Assembly (NCBI RefSeq): GCF_019175385.1
Contig: NC_083342.1
Span: forward strand, 114,452,376 to 114,516,375
Direction of reading: 5' to 3'
From: Lycium barbarum
Lineage: Eukaryota; Streptophyta; Magnoliopsida; Solanales; Solanaceae
Length of the DNA: 64,000 bases
A program made the position numbers and the translations under genes. Each line of letters begins with the position of its first letter. Position 1 is the first letter of the stretch. This document shows, piece by piece, positions 39,125 to 51,270 of the stretch. Below the pieces are notes generated by a model. It worked only from the letters and a program-made list of their open reading frames with translations, was not told the DNA's origin and made no database searches.

Positions 39125-42100
39125 TCAAGAACCAGACATGTAGGTATATCTAGTCTGGGCTCCAATAAGGAGTTCAATAAGTTTTTCTGCACATCAAAGG
39201 AATTTTTTGTTGTAAGGAAGGAAAATGTCAAAATTCACATCAACAATGTCAAATGAAGCAACTCTTGAAACTAGGTACAAAAATGCGTTAAAAAATACCT
39301 GCGAAAAATCCAACTACAGGAACAGGTTCTACAATCTTTTGAGTGCTTTCAAGTCTGCGCCTGAAGCAATTTTAAGGCATTAGCATTGCTATGATCTCTG
39401 TTAATTCTCTTTCCTGCGTTTCTTATATGAAGCACTTAACAGAAAAAGGGTATCTTTACCGGGTGTATTTGGAGAAAAATGGATCTCGCATGAGGTAAAG
39501 CACCCACAACAGCTTCCTCCTTTTTAACTGCAGTGTTTGGAGTAAAACATATCATTTAATGATTCAAAATTTTATTGCTGCATAGATAAATTCAAAAGCT
39601 ATTGGACAAATCAGATGAATCATGAAGGGGGGGGGGGGGGGGGGGGGGACTAGTCTGAAAGCAAGAAATGGAATGAGAATCCATATTTCCACAAGACAAA
39701 ATATAAATGCAGATTGACGAGTGATGGATTCCTAGTGGAAAGGGCCTTCCACCCCAGTTGGATGTGCGAGTCACCAAGGGGGATTGGAAAAAAGCCACTT
39801 TTAGGCCCCAGTGAGGTGGGGTATTTGCCATATCAAAAACATAAGATATGCAAATTGGTTCACGAACTGTGATTTCCAAGAGGCTCAAGACAAAGAGTAA
39901 GAGACACCAAATAACAAACTGGTCCATGTAGCATTGAAAGAAAAGTGTATCAAGCCACAATGCAAAATGCTTAATATGAGATTTGGTAACGCGATAGTAC
40001 ACCTCTTATTTTCCTTTTTAAGGGGGTAGAGGCTTTTTTTATGTGTGTGTGTGTGGGGGGGGGGGGGGGGGGGTCGCTGTTACGATAATAGAAGTGAACC
40101 TCAAAACTACTTATAGATTTTGTGCAATGATCTATAATATTCTAACCTCATCCTTCTCGGATTTAGAAAATTGAAAATGCTGATCTTTCCCGCTATCTTG
40201 GGACGTTGTTATGACTGAGAGAATGCTGTTTCCTATGAGATCCACAGACAAGGAGATGAACCAAGGAAACCACGATCGTGTTCCATACTTCCTTACCAAC
40301 AAGACGTAAATAAGAGGTCTTAGAACAAACATAGCCTCCCCAGTCACAAATAACCCTCCACGAATACCCTTCTCAGATAAGAAGGTTGAAAGACTGGGAT
40401 TTCTGATCACCTTAGCTGTAATAACATAAGGAAGCTAACATAATTAGAAAATGACTGTCATCATCAGAAGTAAAAGGTTTTAATTTAGCTGAAACCAACA
40501 ATTACCTGGAGGTTCCAAAATTGCTTGCTGCTGTTGAACCCTGCGCAACCAAGTTGGCTCAGAAACCGTCCTAGCATTCTGACCAAAGCTACTTAAGGCA
40601 GACATCGCCCTACCTTGAAGGTGATTGGGACCCAGTCCTTGATTTTGGATAGGCTTCCTTAACTGCCCCATGCTTTCTTGGGGACTCAAATCATCTGAAT
40701 CTTCCAAGTTCTCAGTCTCCCCACCTTGCAAAAGCATTTTATATCCTTTACCTCTGAAAACAGCCAGCCTAACGCACACCCTGGCATCCATTGACAAACA
40801 AATTGTTGTACAAATATTTAGTCATGAATTACCGAATGTTTAGGTAAATAAGTTGCGTTGTAGTTAAATATATCACTTACTTGGCAGCCTCTGTAAGAGC
40901 AATCAAATTCCATTTTTTGTCTTCGCCATAAAGCTGCTCAGCTACTACTTCAATTAATGTTTCCAGGTCTCTCAACAAAGTAAGGCACAATGACAAAGGG
41001 AGAAAAGAAGTCTCCGCAGAACTTGTATGCGCCGAAGTTGGAGCTGTATCTATAATATGCTCATTTACAGTGGTAACCATTCCAAGGATCGAGGAGACTG
41101 CCAAAAATAGGGCGCAATGAATAAACATAACCATGCTGGGTTGGAAAACCAACATAGCTAAACAAATACTTCAATATATTATGCGAGTCAGAAAACCCAA
41201 TATTCAATTTGATTGGTTAAAATTGCAAAACTTTCACAAAACAGGAGCAGAGAGATTAACTACTGCCAATAGTTACTTTGTGCATTACTTTCGTGCATTA
41301 CTTTCTAAGAAGATAAGAATGGTAGACGTAGTTAAAAAAGAAAAAAAGGTATTATTCTGAGTTTTATAAGCAGCAAGAAGAAGCTCAATGTTACCAAAAT
41401 TTCAAATAAACCTGCTTCTGGCCCGATTTCTGATGCAGCAAACCGCTCTGGAAGAAGCCATGTCATTCCCTGGTCAACATTACAAACCAGATTATCATTT
41501 ATCAACACCTACTAGATTTCATCAAATTGATGATCAAACTTGCTAATGAAGGTAATGACAAACCTTTTTTCATCAGTAAAAGTGAATGACAATAATGAAA
41601 AAAACTACATGTATCATTGCAGGAACCAAAAGTAAAAAACAAACAAATGTTTTTAAAAAGGGAGGCTAGGCAAATTTTGGTCATCTCTTCATTCTGTTCT
41701 GATCAGGAAACTGTAATACACAAAATTGGAGCATAGTAAGCCTTCCATCCAATCTAATGGAACAAGTAAAGTGCGAGAATACATATCATTTGTTAATGAT
41801 TGTCTTAATGCTAAAGTATATGTTTTGGCAAAAGATTAAGAAAGAAAACATTTGCTTCCTTTGTGTACAAGGAAAATCTATAAAAAGAATGGAGCAGAGA
41901 TAGGGGTCCCATGTTTGCCACCTCTCTGGCCCTTTCTTCATACCACCTGTTAATGGTGAAGGTTTAGCGCAAAAAGTAGTTATCAGTGAAAGGCATATAA
42001 CAGAAGTGTCATAACTGTCACGACTGGCAGGATGCATGCTCAATTTCCTTTCTCATCATAGCAGAGTAGTGCAGAAAAATGATAATATTGCCTTAGCAAA

Positions 42101-43261
42101 AAAAATTGACATGTTGTGATATATTTCTTCAGTATGATAGACCGATAGTGGTTGTTGTTGATAGACCAATAGTCTAATTTACCAAAGATGATCCAACACT
42201 ACTTCAGTTTAGGGGGGTAAGACAATAAGACCAAAGTTATGTTGGTTCAGGCTAAAAGCCCATTAAGCAGATGAGCATCAACAAGAATGGATAAAAGCAT
42301 GACACTTGTGCTGCATGATAAGCGTTAAAATCCTTAGGAGCATGCTAGCTGTGAGCTTTGGATTGTTTCATTGCCATTTGAAAAATCAGAGCCTAAGTAA
42401 TTCTCCCCATATTTTGTCTTAGGAAAAGACAAATGTAATAAGACCAGGGCATCAGAACCCCTCTTTCATTAAAGATAAGATTCTCAATCTTATACCTATG
42501 ATAATATCTTTAAAAAAAAAAACATTATGGACAGCTCCTTTTGGCTGCTTTTTTCTTTTTGAATAACATAACATAGTTCAAACTATTGCTCCTAATAATT
42601 TCCACAAACGTACGTCTTTCCTATTTCAAATTCTACTTTAACTATTCAAGATCTGGGCTGCAGAAACCCAAAAACTTTTGAGCAAATGATAGTCTTTACA
42701 ATCTTGAGTTTCTCAATCCCAAACATAGGGGCAGCACAAATATATGCTATTCATTTAATTTTTGATGATTGGATCAGCCCCAGAATAGAGGGGGTAAAGC
42801 AAAAGAAGAATGTTCAAAAGAAACATCTAACCCCCAAAGAAAAGTTAAAGAAGCCTGCAACTTTTAATGCTAAATTAAGAATATTCAACTCTGCTCAATC
42901 CCTAACTAGTTGGGGTCAGCTATATCCATTCCTTCTATTCAAGCCATGTCATTCCAATAATTAAAAAAAAAAAACAAATGGTTCATCAATAATCATCATA
43001 AAATATAAGTTAGGTATGTAACTAGTCATATACCACAATCAGTTCCAATCTTGAAAGTATCTCACACACACAATTGCCACTAACAAAACTATTATCAAGA
43101 TTGCAATTTGACAAAATCCAAATATTAAAAACCAAACTTGTTCTAAAAAGTAGTTAAATGTCAAAGACTTTAATAAGAAGGGGCATACATACACTGGCTA
43201 GAGAACTCAATTGACGAACATAATCACGATTCCTTCTAACCCATCTCTTGTAAGCCTCCAT
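39125..43261 (-). CDS. PEX16: Peroxisomal biogenesis factor 16 (PEX16/SSE1)
   Basis: A membrane peroxin needed to make peroxisomes and deliver their membrane proteins; the Arabidopsis counterpart SSE1 affects seed oil and protein bodies. Eight exons on the minus strand: 43261-43193, 41469-41412, 41097-40881, 40780-40506, 40415-40147, 39527-39460, 39360-39299, 39186-39125. All are in phase, encoding 359 aa, close to the family length. Markers in order: MEAYKRWVRRNRDYV, TWLLPERFAASEIGPEA, DLETLIEVVAEQLYG, GYKMLLQGGE, GRAMSALSSFGQNAR, RPLIYVLLVRKYGTRSWFPW, KLLWVLYLMRDPFFSKYTR, and the C-terminus GAQTRYTYMSGS. It is convergent with PLD beta. Intron 5 holds two long G runs. The first intron (1.7 kb) contains dispersed repeats. 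The ATG was chosen by homology of the first residues. Confidence 0.95.
39627..39648 (+). repeat. Run of 22 G in PEX16 intron 5
   Basis: An uninterrupted run of 22 G on the plus strand, so the pre-mRNA carries C. A second run is 400 bp away. It could form quadruplex DNA, and its length may be a sequencing or assembly estimate. Confidence 0.95.
40055..40073 (+). repeat. (TG)n followed by a run of 19 G in PEX16 intron 5
   Basis: Tgtgtgtgtgtgtg passes directly into 19 consecutive G. It lies about 75 bp from the donor of exon 5 on the transcribed strand. Confidence 0.95.
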
Positions 43262-43598
43262 ATAACCACAAAGTTTGAATCTTTACTCCAACAAACTTTT
43301 TTGTAGCAGCACTCAATTGGCAGAAAAAAGAAAAAGAAAAAAAGAGTCTTTCAAGGATTCGGGTCAAACACAGATGGATAAAAAAAAACTGACGGAATTG
43401 TCCCTTTGTGCTGAAATTTACTGCAAATGACAGTATGGTTATAAGAGCCTGCACAGAAAACAGCGTCTCGAACGGATGAACAAGAACTTGGCAAGAAAAT
43501 AGTAAGAGATTTGTGATGAGAAATGTCGTTTTGTTATGACCTTTTTTTTATTTCCTCTTTGATTTCTTTTATTTTTTAAAACAATATTGAATTGAATA

Positions 43599-43969
43599 CT
43601 CCCTCTCGTGCCTAATAAGTGGTCACTTACACTGTTCATTTTGATTCATTTTCAGATTTATTCTTATTAAATAAGTACTCCTTTTGTTTATTTTTACTTT
43701 TTTTGTATATTAAAATTTAAAAAATATTTACTTGTACTTGTCCAATTTAGAAAATCAAAAGACAATTATCATTTCATACTTATTTTACCCTTATTATTAA
43801 TTATTGAATGGGAAACTTTAACTAAATGTTAGTGCTGCACAACTTTTAAAGCATGTTTGATTGATTTCGATTATTGAATAACTTAGTAATAATTAGGGGT
43901 TATATAGGAAAATTGTCATTTTATCTATGGCCAAGTCAATACATGATAAGTAAAAATGGACACAGAGAG
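43599..43969. mobile_element. Stowaway-like MITE
   Basis: It starts ctccctctcgtgcctaataa after TA (43597-43598) and ends aaaatggacacagagag before TA (43970-43971). A second MITE-like end (tactccttttgtttattttt, about 43675) lies inside, suggesting nesting. Confidence 0.65.
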
Positions 43970-45276
43970 TACTAAGCAGGTAGGTCCTAATAGTTATATG
44001 TAAATTTTAATTAAAGATAAATTAGTCAAAAGCCAATTTATTTATGGGAGTTAATATTTTCTTAGTGAACACTTATTTAGAATTAGAAGAAATACTATTA
44101 AATACTTGTCGTATAGTAATATTTTTGTGTGTTGTGTGTTACATTTATTTAAATAAATTGTGGTTTAAAATTCCTTTTGTTTTGACAAATTTATTGTGAA
44201 ATTTTAAAATATTTATTCAAACAGTTATTTTTTATAAAAATAATAATAACGATTATGTCTCAATTTAAAACAAGTTGAGCTTGTTATGTGAATAGATTAA
44301 TTTTACTTTAATCACTTATAATTGTTGATTAGAAAATGCCAGTCAATTTTAATGGAATGTCAACGCCCATCTAAAAACATGAAAATTCTTTCTACATTCA
44401 AAAATATTATTTCTGGAAACTAAACAAACAAAGTAAAATATAATGGAGAGAGCAAAAATAAATACGAACCAACTGAATTCACATTATTTTTTTAAGGAAT
44501 TTAATGCCCTTTTAGTACTGAGGTTTAGAATCTGAGAAATGGCCAAAAAATTCAATCAAATCATTTGATCAAAGCCAACTGAGCGACCACAGCGCAAATC
44601 ACCACTTCTTCTCAACTCTCTAGCTTCTCTATACAAGCAAAAGGGTTTTCTTTCCATTTTTCGATAAGGGATAAAACTCATTTATAAAAGACTTCATTTC
44701 TCTCTATTTTTGAATTTGTCATTTCCTTCCATTTCTCATTCATACCACTTCCAAACCTAACAAGGAGGTCATTTCATACAGATTATATGTTTATCAGGTG
44801 ATGTTTTCTTTTTTGAAATCACCATCAGGTTTATTACTACTATATAATTTGATAGGAAAAAATTACTACTCTATAATTTATCAGAATTTTATTGTTATGT
44901 TTTGTAACAAAAGTGACATTTAATACAATTTGTTATCGAACGTTTAATTCTAAAACCAACATCAAAATGATGACATCTCTTTCTTTTAATCTGAAAGCGG
45001 GCTATAGAGGAATCACGTGATTGCCTGAATCTTCCTTCCAAATATACATATACAATTACTCCCGTTTTAAATAATTTGTCGTGATTATTAAAAATAATTG
45101 ATTTAAATTATTTGTCGTTTTAAAAATTCAAGGCAAAATTAATTAATTTTTCCCATAATAGAATTTTGTCATAATGGAGAGATCACACACATAAATAAAG
45201 TAAACATTTAATAAAGAGAGATTGTGACAAAGGCATAAATAAAAGTAAAGTAGTCAAAATTCTCTCCTAATTAATA

Positions 45277-45597
45277 CTCCATCCGTCCCATAATAAGTGT
45301 CATCTTAGCCAAATTTTTTTGTCAAGTGTCACTTTAGAAAACCAAGACATAAATTGATTAATTTTTTCCAATTCTACCCTTAGACAATAAAGTAACATCT
45401 AAATGATGATTGGAAAAATCACATAGTAACTTGGTATTGTTGGATTCAAGGTTTACTACTTGTGCATGCTCCAATAAAGAAGAAAAAGTAATTTATTTTT
45501 ATTATATATGGATAATTTAATAAATTTCACATTACATTATTTATTTTTTAATATACGTATTTTTTTTTTAAAAAGACAATAATTTGAGAGGAGGGAG
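45277..45597. mobile_element. Stowaway-like MITE
   Basis: It starts ctccatccgtcccataataa after TA (45275-45276) and ends ttgagaggagggag before TA (45598-45599). It contains tgtcactttagaaaaccaag, as in related MITEs. The inverted repeat is short and imperfect. Confidence 0.65.
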
Positions 45598-47203
45598 TAT
45601 AAATAAGAGCGTTGGGAAGCGAGGACAGCAAATCTTTCGAGACGTTATCTGCATGACAAGTCACGATCTTTTATTCATTTATTTGAGTCAAAAATAAACA
45701 TTAGACGGAACATTCACCTCTTCATTTCATTAAACAATTGTTTCGAGTCTTTTTCTCCAAGAAGTAATAACAGAATATTCAACCCCTCAACATTATCATT
45801 CCTTTTGGGGCTTTTTCTAATTTGATGTTTGGCTTACAGATAGATTGTTTAGGAAAGATTTATTCTCCAATTTCATTACAAGGAGAATCAGATCTCCTCA
45901 TATTTTATGAAGTAGAGTGCATGATGTCTTTGTTTTTTCTTGCCTAATAAAACCTTCAATTTCTTTGTATTCGAAAATTATAGAAGTCTTATACATATTT
46001 TTATAATCTTCACAACATAAAGGAAAATTCACGCGAAATGAAACTTTTAAAAAGTTCAAACTTTCTTGTCAGATCTTCATTTTGCTTGAATTTTCCTTCA
46101 AAGTTCAACATCTGCTTGGAGATGTTTAACACTATCAAGAAGAGAAGTGTTTTCCATTATATCGTAAAGACTATAAGAAATACTACGTAAACTTTTATGA
46201 TTTTGAATACAAAGAAATTGAAGACTTTTATAGACAAGAAATGACACATTTTTTTAAAAAAATCCCGAACTCTATGGCATGAAATATGAGGAAATTTCTT
46301 TCCTAAATTAAGCTATATAAGGAAAATTTAAAACTAAGGTTTTTTAGATTGACTTAAAAGAGACTCCAATTTGGCCGAGGTGGATATTTTGAAATCCGAG
46401 TTCAAATCTTTAGCAAAATGGAATAAGCCTAAGTGATATAAAAGGTTAAATATGCTAATCTCTTAAAACAATTCAAAGAAACACCAAGCGCAATCATTCA
46501 AAACCACACACAACAAAGATGGTAGTAATAAATGATGCAGTGAGCTGAATGCTTCGTCTTAGTAGCCTTCAAAGGACTATACTTCATCAATTTGAAGACT
46601 GTTTTCCTTGGTAGAGTGTAAGTTATAGGAATAGAGTTGAAAGAGTCTTTCACTAGGATTCAAATATTTGCTCCAAATGTGTACATGCAAAAAGAAAACA
46701 AAAGGAGATACAAATTAGCAGGACAGTCTCTCAATTGATAATACATGGAATATATACATGTCACTAACATTTAATCAACCAAAATTCTTAAACATAGTAT
46801 TTTTACACTAAGCAAAGCAAACCCCTTATCAGTTAACATTTTAGCAGCTACATTCAATATACCTTTTCCTAGATCGATATGAAGTACTCACAAAGATGCC
46901 ACAATACATTGTATTGGAACAAAATAACTTCCTTTATTCATGCTCTCTATTATTAAATGCAAGCAGATAACGACGAGCAGTAAATGAACGTTAGACGGTA
47001 TTTTAGCTTAAACAGATTTATTAAGATAGGATTTTAACAAAGCATGGTATGACAGCTAAAATCATGATATTCACTAAGCATCTTTCAAGCACAAAAAAGC
47101 ATAAACAGAACCATGATATATGAATAAAACGAGGTTGATGAGAGGGATGACAGTAAAAACGATGGTGATCACCATCATGGCTGAAAAAAGGTGAAATTTT
47201 GTA

Positions 47204-49910
47204 CAATTTTTTGCGCGGAGTGCCCTTCTTTTGGGCTGGTTTTTATATTTTGCCCCTCATTTATGTCTTCTTTAAATTTTGCCCTTGCCGTCTGTTTAAT
47301 GAAAGTTTTTTGATAAAATTACCCTTACCCATTAAAATCCTTTTTATTTCGTCATTTGCCTTTTTCTTTTTTTGCTTCTTCTTTCCTCCTCCGTTTTGTA
47401 TTTGTCTCATCTGTTCTAAAACTTAGGTACGAATTTGGATCTTTTGCTCGTTTCAATATTTGTTTTTATGTTAAATTGTTATTTGTTGAATTGATATCCT
47501 TGTCTTCATCGTTTTTTATATTTAATTGATCCTTTTTTATTTAAAATTATAGTGTTTTGTTATAGTGTCTGTATGATTTTTTGAACTTTAGTTTCATTCC
47601 CCATGTATATATTTTGGTTTTTTGAATGTCGTATTATGAATGTCGTAATATGTTTTAGTTGATTTTGATATGCGTTTTGGTTTTCTCTTTGTTGAATCGT
47701 TGAAGTTTTGCCTGTGAACAGTTGTTTTATGTTGTTGCTGTTGTTTTTATTTAATAATCTGGTTTTTGTGAAGAATATGTTTGTCTGAGGCAACATATGT
47801 CGGGTCCGGCAGAGTTCTTGGCTTTTGAAACTGAAGTTATGTCGGTTCCGGCATAAAGTTATGCTTGTTCCGACATAACTTCATGAATTAAGTTAATTTA
47901 TGTGTGCTTGGTTTTTTGATGTTGTCTTATTAATAATTTTGGTTTTTATGCAATCTTTTGTGTTTTTGGTGTTTTGTTAATAATGTTTTGTTTTGGTTAT
48001 GAAAAATGAAAGTTTGCCTCTCACGGCATACTTTGTAATTTGTAAACTGAAGTTATGCCGGTTCCGGCATAAAGTTATGCGTGTTCCGGCATAACTTCAT
48101 GAATTAAGTTAATTTATGTGTGCTTGGTTTTTTGGTGTTGTCTTGTTAATAATTTTGGTTTTTATGCAATCTTATGTGTTTTTGGTGTTGTTTTGTTAAT
48201 AATGTTTTTATTTTGCTTATGAAAATGAAAGTTGCTTCTAACAACATACTTTATTCTTTTGTAAAGTGAACTTCTGCCTCCTCCGGCATACTTTTCTAGT
48301 TCTTAACACTTGCGTAAATTTTTGTTTTGCTCATGAAAATAAAAGTTTGCCACTAACAGCATACTTTGTTCTTTTGTAACATGAACTTCTGTCCCCTCTG
48401 GCAGACTTGTCTAATTCTTAACACTTGTGTACTTTTTTATTTTGCTTATGAAAATGAAAGTTGCCTCTAACAGCATACTTTGTTCTTTTGTAAAGTAAAC
48501 TTCTGCCTCATCCGGCATGCTTTTCTAGTTCTTAACACTTGTATACTTGATGTTTTGCTTATGAAAATGAAAGTTTGCCTCTAACAGCATAATTTGTTCT
48601 TTTGTAAAGTGAACTTCTGCCTCCTCCGGCAGACTTGTCTAATTCTTAACACTTGTGTACTTTTTTATTTTGCTTATGAAAATGAAAGTTGTCTCTAACA
48701 GCATACTTTGTTCTTTTGTAAAGTAAATTTCTGCCTCTTCCGGCATACTTTTCTAGTTCTTAACACTTGCGTAAATTTTTGTTTTGCTTATGAAAATAAA
48801 AGTTGTCTCTAACAGCATACTTTGTTCTTTTGTAAAGTAAACTTCTGCCTCATCCGGCATACTTTTCTAGTTCTTAACACTTGTATACTTGATGTTTTGC
48901 TTATGAAAATGAAAGTTTGCCTCTAACAGCATAATTTGTTCTTTTGTAAAGTGAACTTCTGCCTCCTCCGGCAGACTTGTCTAATTCTTAACACTTGTGT
49001 ACTTTTTTATTTTTCTTATGAAAATGAAAGTTGCCTCTAACAGCATACTTTGTTCTTTTGTAAAGTAAACTTTTGCCTCTTCCGTCATACTTTTCTAGTT
49101 CTTAACACTTGCGTAAAATTTTGTTTTGCTCATGAAAATAAAAGTTGCCTCTAACAGCATACTTTGTTCTTTTGTAAAGTAAACTTCTGCCTCCTCCGGC
49201 ATACTTCTCTAGTTCTTAACACTCGTATACTTGATGTTTTGCTTATGAAAATGAAAGTTTGACTCTAGCAGCATACTTTGTTCTTTTGCAAGGTGAACTT
49301 CTGCCTCCTCCGGCATACTTGTTCAGAACTTTTCCTGATTATTTTGTGTCAACTGAAGTTACTATAATTTCAAGTCTAAGTCATTGAGCATTGTATACTA
49401 ATCAAATGGAACGTATAAACTAATCAAAATTAGAACAAAGCAATAAATTTGATCAATTCTATGTTGTTGAGTAAAATTATGATTCGCAATGTTGAATCTC
49501 AACTGAATATCAGTTGTTTAATTCATAGAAGATGATTTGTTGTTATTTTCAAATATTAACAAATCTAAACTTAATAAAGCATCAAATTGAGTTGAATTAC
49601 GTTCAATTGAAACGCTATATATTATGTATTTATCTTTTCCGATGTTGTAGCAGCAAAATCAATGGAGATTTCTCTGGTGAAATGTTGGAACGATGGAACG
49701 ATTGAAAGGTTTGTTGTTGGAATGATGGATAGGTTTAATTGGATGTTTGGGGTTCGTTATAGACTTTCAGGTTTTTATATGTGATGGGTAGGGGTAGTAA
49801 CGTCTTTTCTTATTATTTTTTAGCTTAGAAGGGCAAATATTAAAGACCACGCATTACGGGGGCAAAAATTAAAGACCAACGCATTTGAAGGGCATTCGCG
49901 CGAATTGCCC
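47204..49910. mobile_element. Non-autonomous Mutator-like element carrying a minisatellite
   Basis: The left end caattttttgcgcggagtgc and the right end (complement) gggcaattcgcgcgaatgcc begin inverted repeats of about 80 bases. The repeats are degenerate and include cccttc, tttgccccc and gtctttaa blocks. A perfect 9-bp direct repeat aattttgta flanks the element (47195-47203 and 49911-49919), the size made by Mutator-type transposases. The element is 2707 bp, has no transposase ORF, and most of its interior is a tandem array (about 47820-49330). No captured gene fragment was recognised. Confidence 0.8.
47820..49330 (+). repeat. Minisatellite: two ~215-bp units followed by about ten ~115-bp units
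   Basis: Two longer units begin the array, each with an inverted motif (tgccggttccggcata, at 48055-48070 in the second copy). Shorter units then follow with period 112-116 bases, marked by tatgaaaatgaaagtt (about 48214, 48327, 48443, 48556, 48672, 48787, 48899, 49014, 49129, 49243), then cagcatactttgttcttttg, then ctgcctcctccggcatactt. Units alternate between two subtypes (ending cttgtgtacttttttatttt or cttgatgttttgctt), which suggests a higher-order repeat. It lies wholly inside the Mutator-like element. Confidence 0.9.
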
Positions 49911-49919
49911 AATTTTGTA

Positions 49920-51270
49920 TGAAAGAGGAAAGGGCCGAAATGGGGCTGTTTTTACGGTTAGGTTTGGGTTTGGGCTTGTGTTTGTGGGTTTTAGTGGACC
50001 CAAATTATTGGGCTGGTAGTAGTTTTGTTTGGGCTTGTAGCTGGCCGTAATTCGTGGCCTATTACTACTTCAAATTGATTTCTTTTGATCTTCTAACTTA
50101 GAACATTATTAGCATATAAATTAAGTGATGACAATTAGTAATCAAAATATAAAAAATAAAATGTTTATATCGTAAACTTACGGTCAATGATTTAGCATAT
50201 ATATTGATATAAAGTACCTAATTTAATAAGTAGAAACTTGCAATAAAGTGAGGACAATCGATTATAAAAATGTATTTTTTTAGTAATTCTAAAAATGGGA
50301 CAATGATAATAACAATAATGAAAATAATAATATTAATAATAATAAGGTAATTTGATCTATTATTAATTTAGATGTTCGAAAAAATGGATGAGAGATAGAG
50401 GTAAACCGAATAAGAATCGGGGGAGGTGATTAGACATGACATGACACAACTTCAGTTGACCGATGACATGACCTTAGATAAGAAGTGTATGAAGATTGAG
50501 GATTAAGGTAGAAGGGTAGCACGTAGCTGCGGGGATACTTATTCTTCTCTTTTCCTTTTTAATAGTAGTACTCAGTATCGCGTACTCACTTATTTTTCCA
50601 TGTGTATTAATATTAGATGCTACATTTACGTCGTGTCTTGTTATTTTACTGTCCATTTTATTACAATCTTGTGCTAGATAACTTTCTTTTGAACCCAGAG
50701 TGTACTAGAAACAACTTCTCTATTCCTACAAAGGAAGAGGTAAGATGCGCATAAATCCTACATTTTTGGACCCCACTTGATTACACTGGGTATCTTTCAA
50801 TTTCCAATAACTTTTTGTATTAAAACTTTAGTACTCCTACTACCTATTAACATTAATTATATTTGAACCACTTTTTATTTATTTTTTTAATTTTGAAATT
50901 GCCTATTAACAATAATTATATTTGAACCATTTTGCATTTAATTTAAAATTTGCAAATATCTTTTAACTGTTCCTTTATTATTTAACGATGATTAGGTTAA
51001 TTATTACTACTAATTTTAAAAGGGATTGATATAATATAAAAAATTAAAATTTGGAATCTAATTCCTCAACTGAGTTTGATCAAAATTAAACATTTTAAAT
51101 AATGAGAATATTTGAAAAAGTGAAGAAAAAGAAAAGATTATTAGGGGAATAAACAGCTCTAAAAAAATTCAACTTTCAAACCTCTAAATAAACCCTACAA
51201 AATCAAGTTATCTATCCATTCCTCTAGGGTTTTGTGATTTTCATAAACTTCAACTTCAGTTTGATTAGAG
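49920..51270. other. Intergenic: 5' flank of URM1
   Basis: No gene is present. It is AT-rich, with an aataata-rich stretch near 50305-50345 and two related blocks at about 50840-50890 and 50895-50945 (attaacattaattatatttg, then attaacaataattatatttg). The 80 bases before the URM1 ATG look like a 5' UTR. No TATA box stands out. Confidence 0.5.

Larger units (their letters stand above)
43262..47194. other. Intergenic: PEX16 5' flank and MITE-rich DNA
   Basis: No gene is supported. It contains the PEX16 promoter region, two Stowaway-like MITEs (43599-43969 and 45277-45597), and a third possible one at about 45058-45276 (actcccgttttaaataattt). The stretch 44570-44800 (C/T-rich, ending tttatcag|gtgatg) looks like a 5' UTR with a splice donor, but no coding exon follows. 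The rest is AT-rich without visible structure. Confidence 0.55.

Noticed and set aside
39592..40002. 136-codon open frame on the minus strand in PEX16
   Set aside because: It sits in intron 5, includes a proline run made by the G/C homopolymer, and matches no PEX16 segment or known protein.
47820..49330. CRISPR-like array
   Set aside because: Units are whole ~115-bp tandem copies with no distinction of conserved repeats and unique spacers, in a plant nuclear context.
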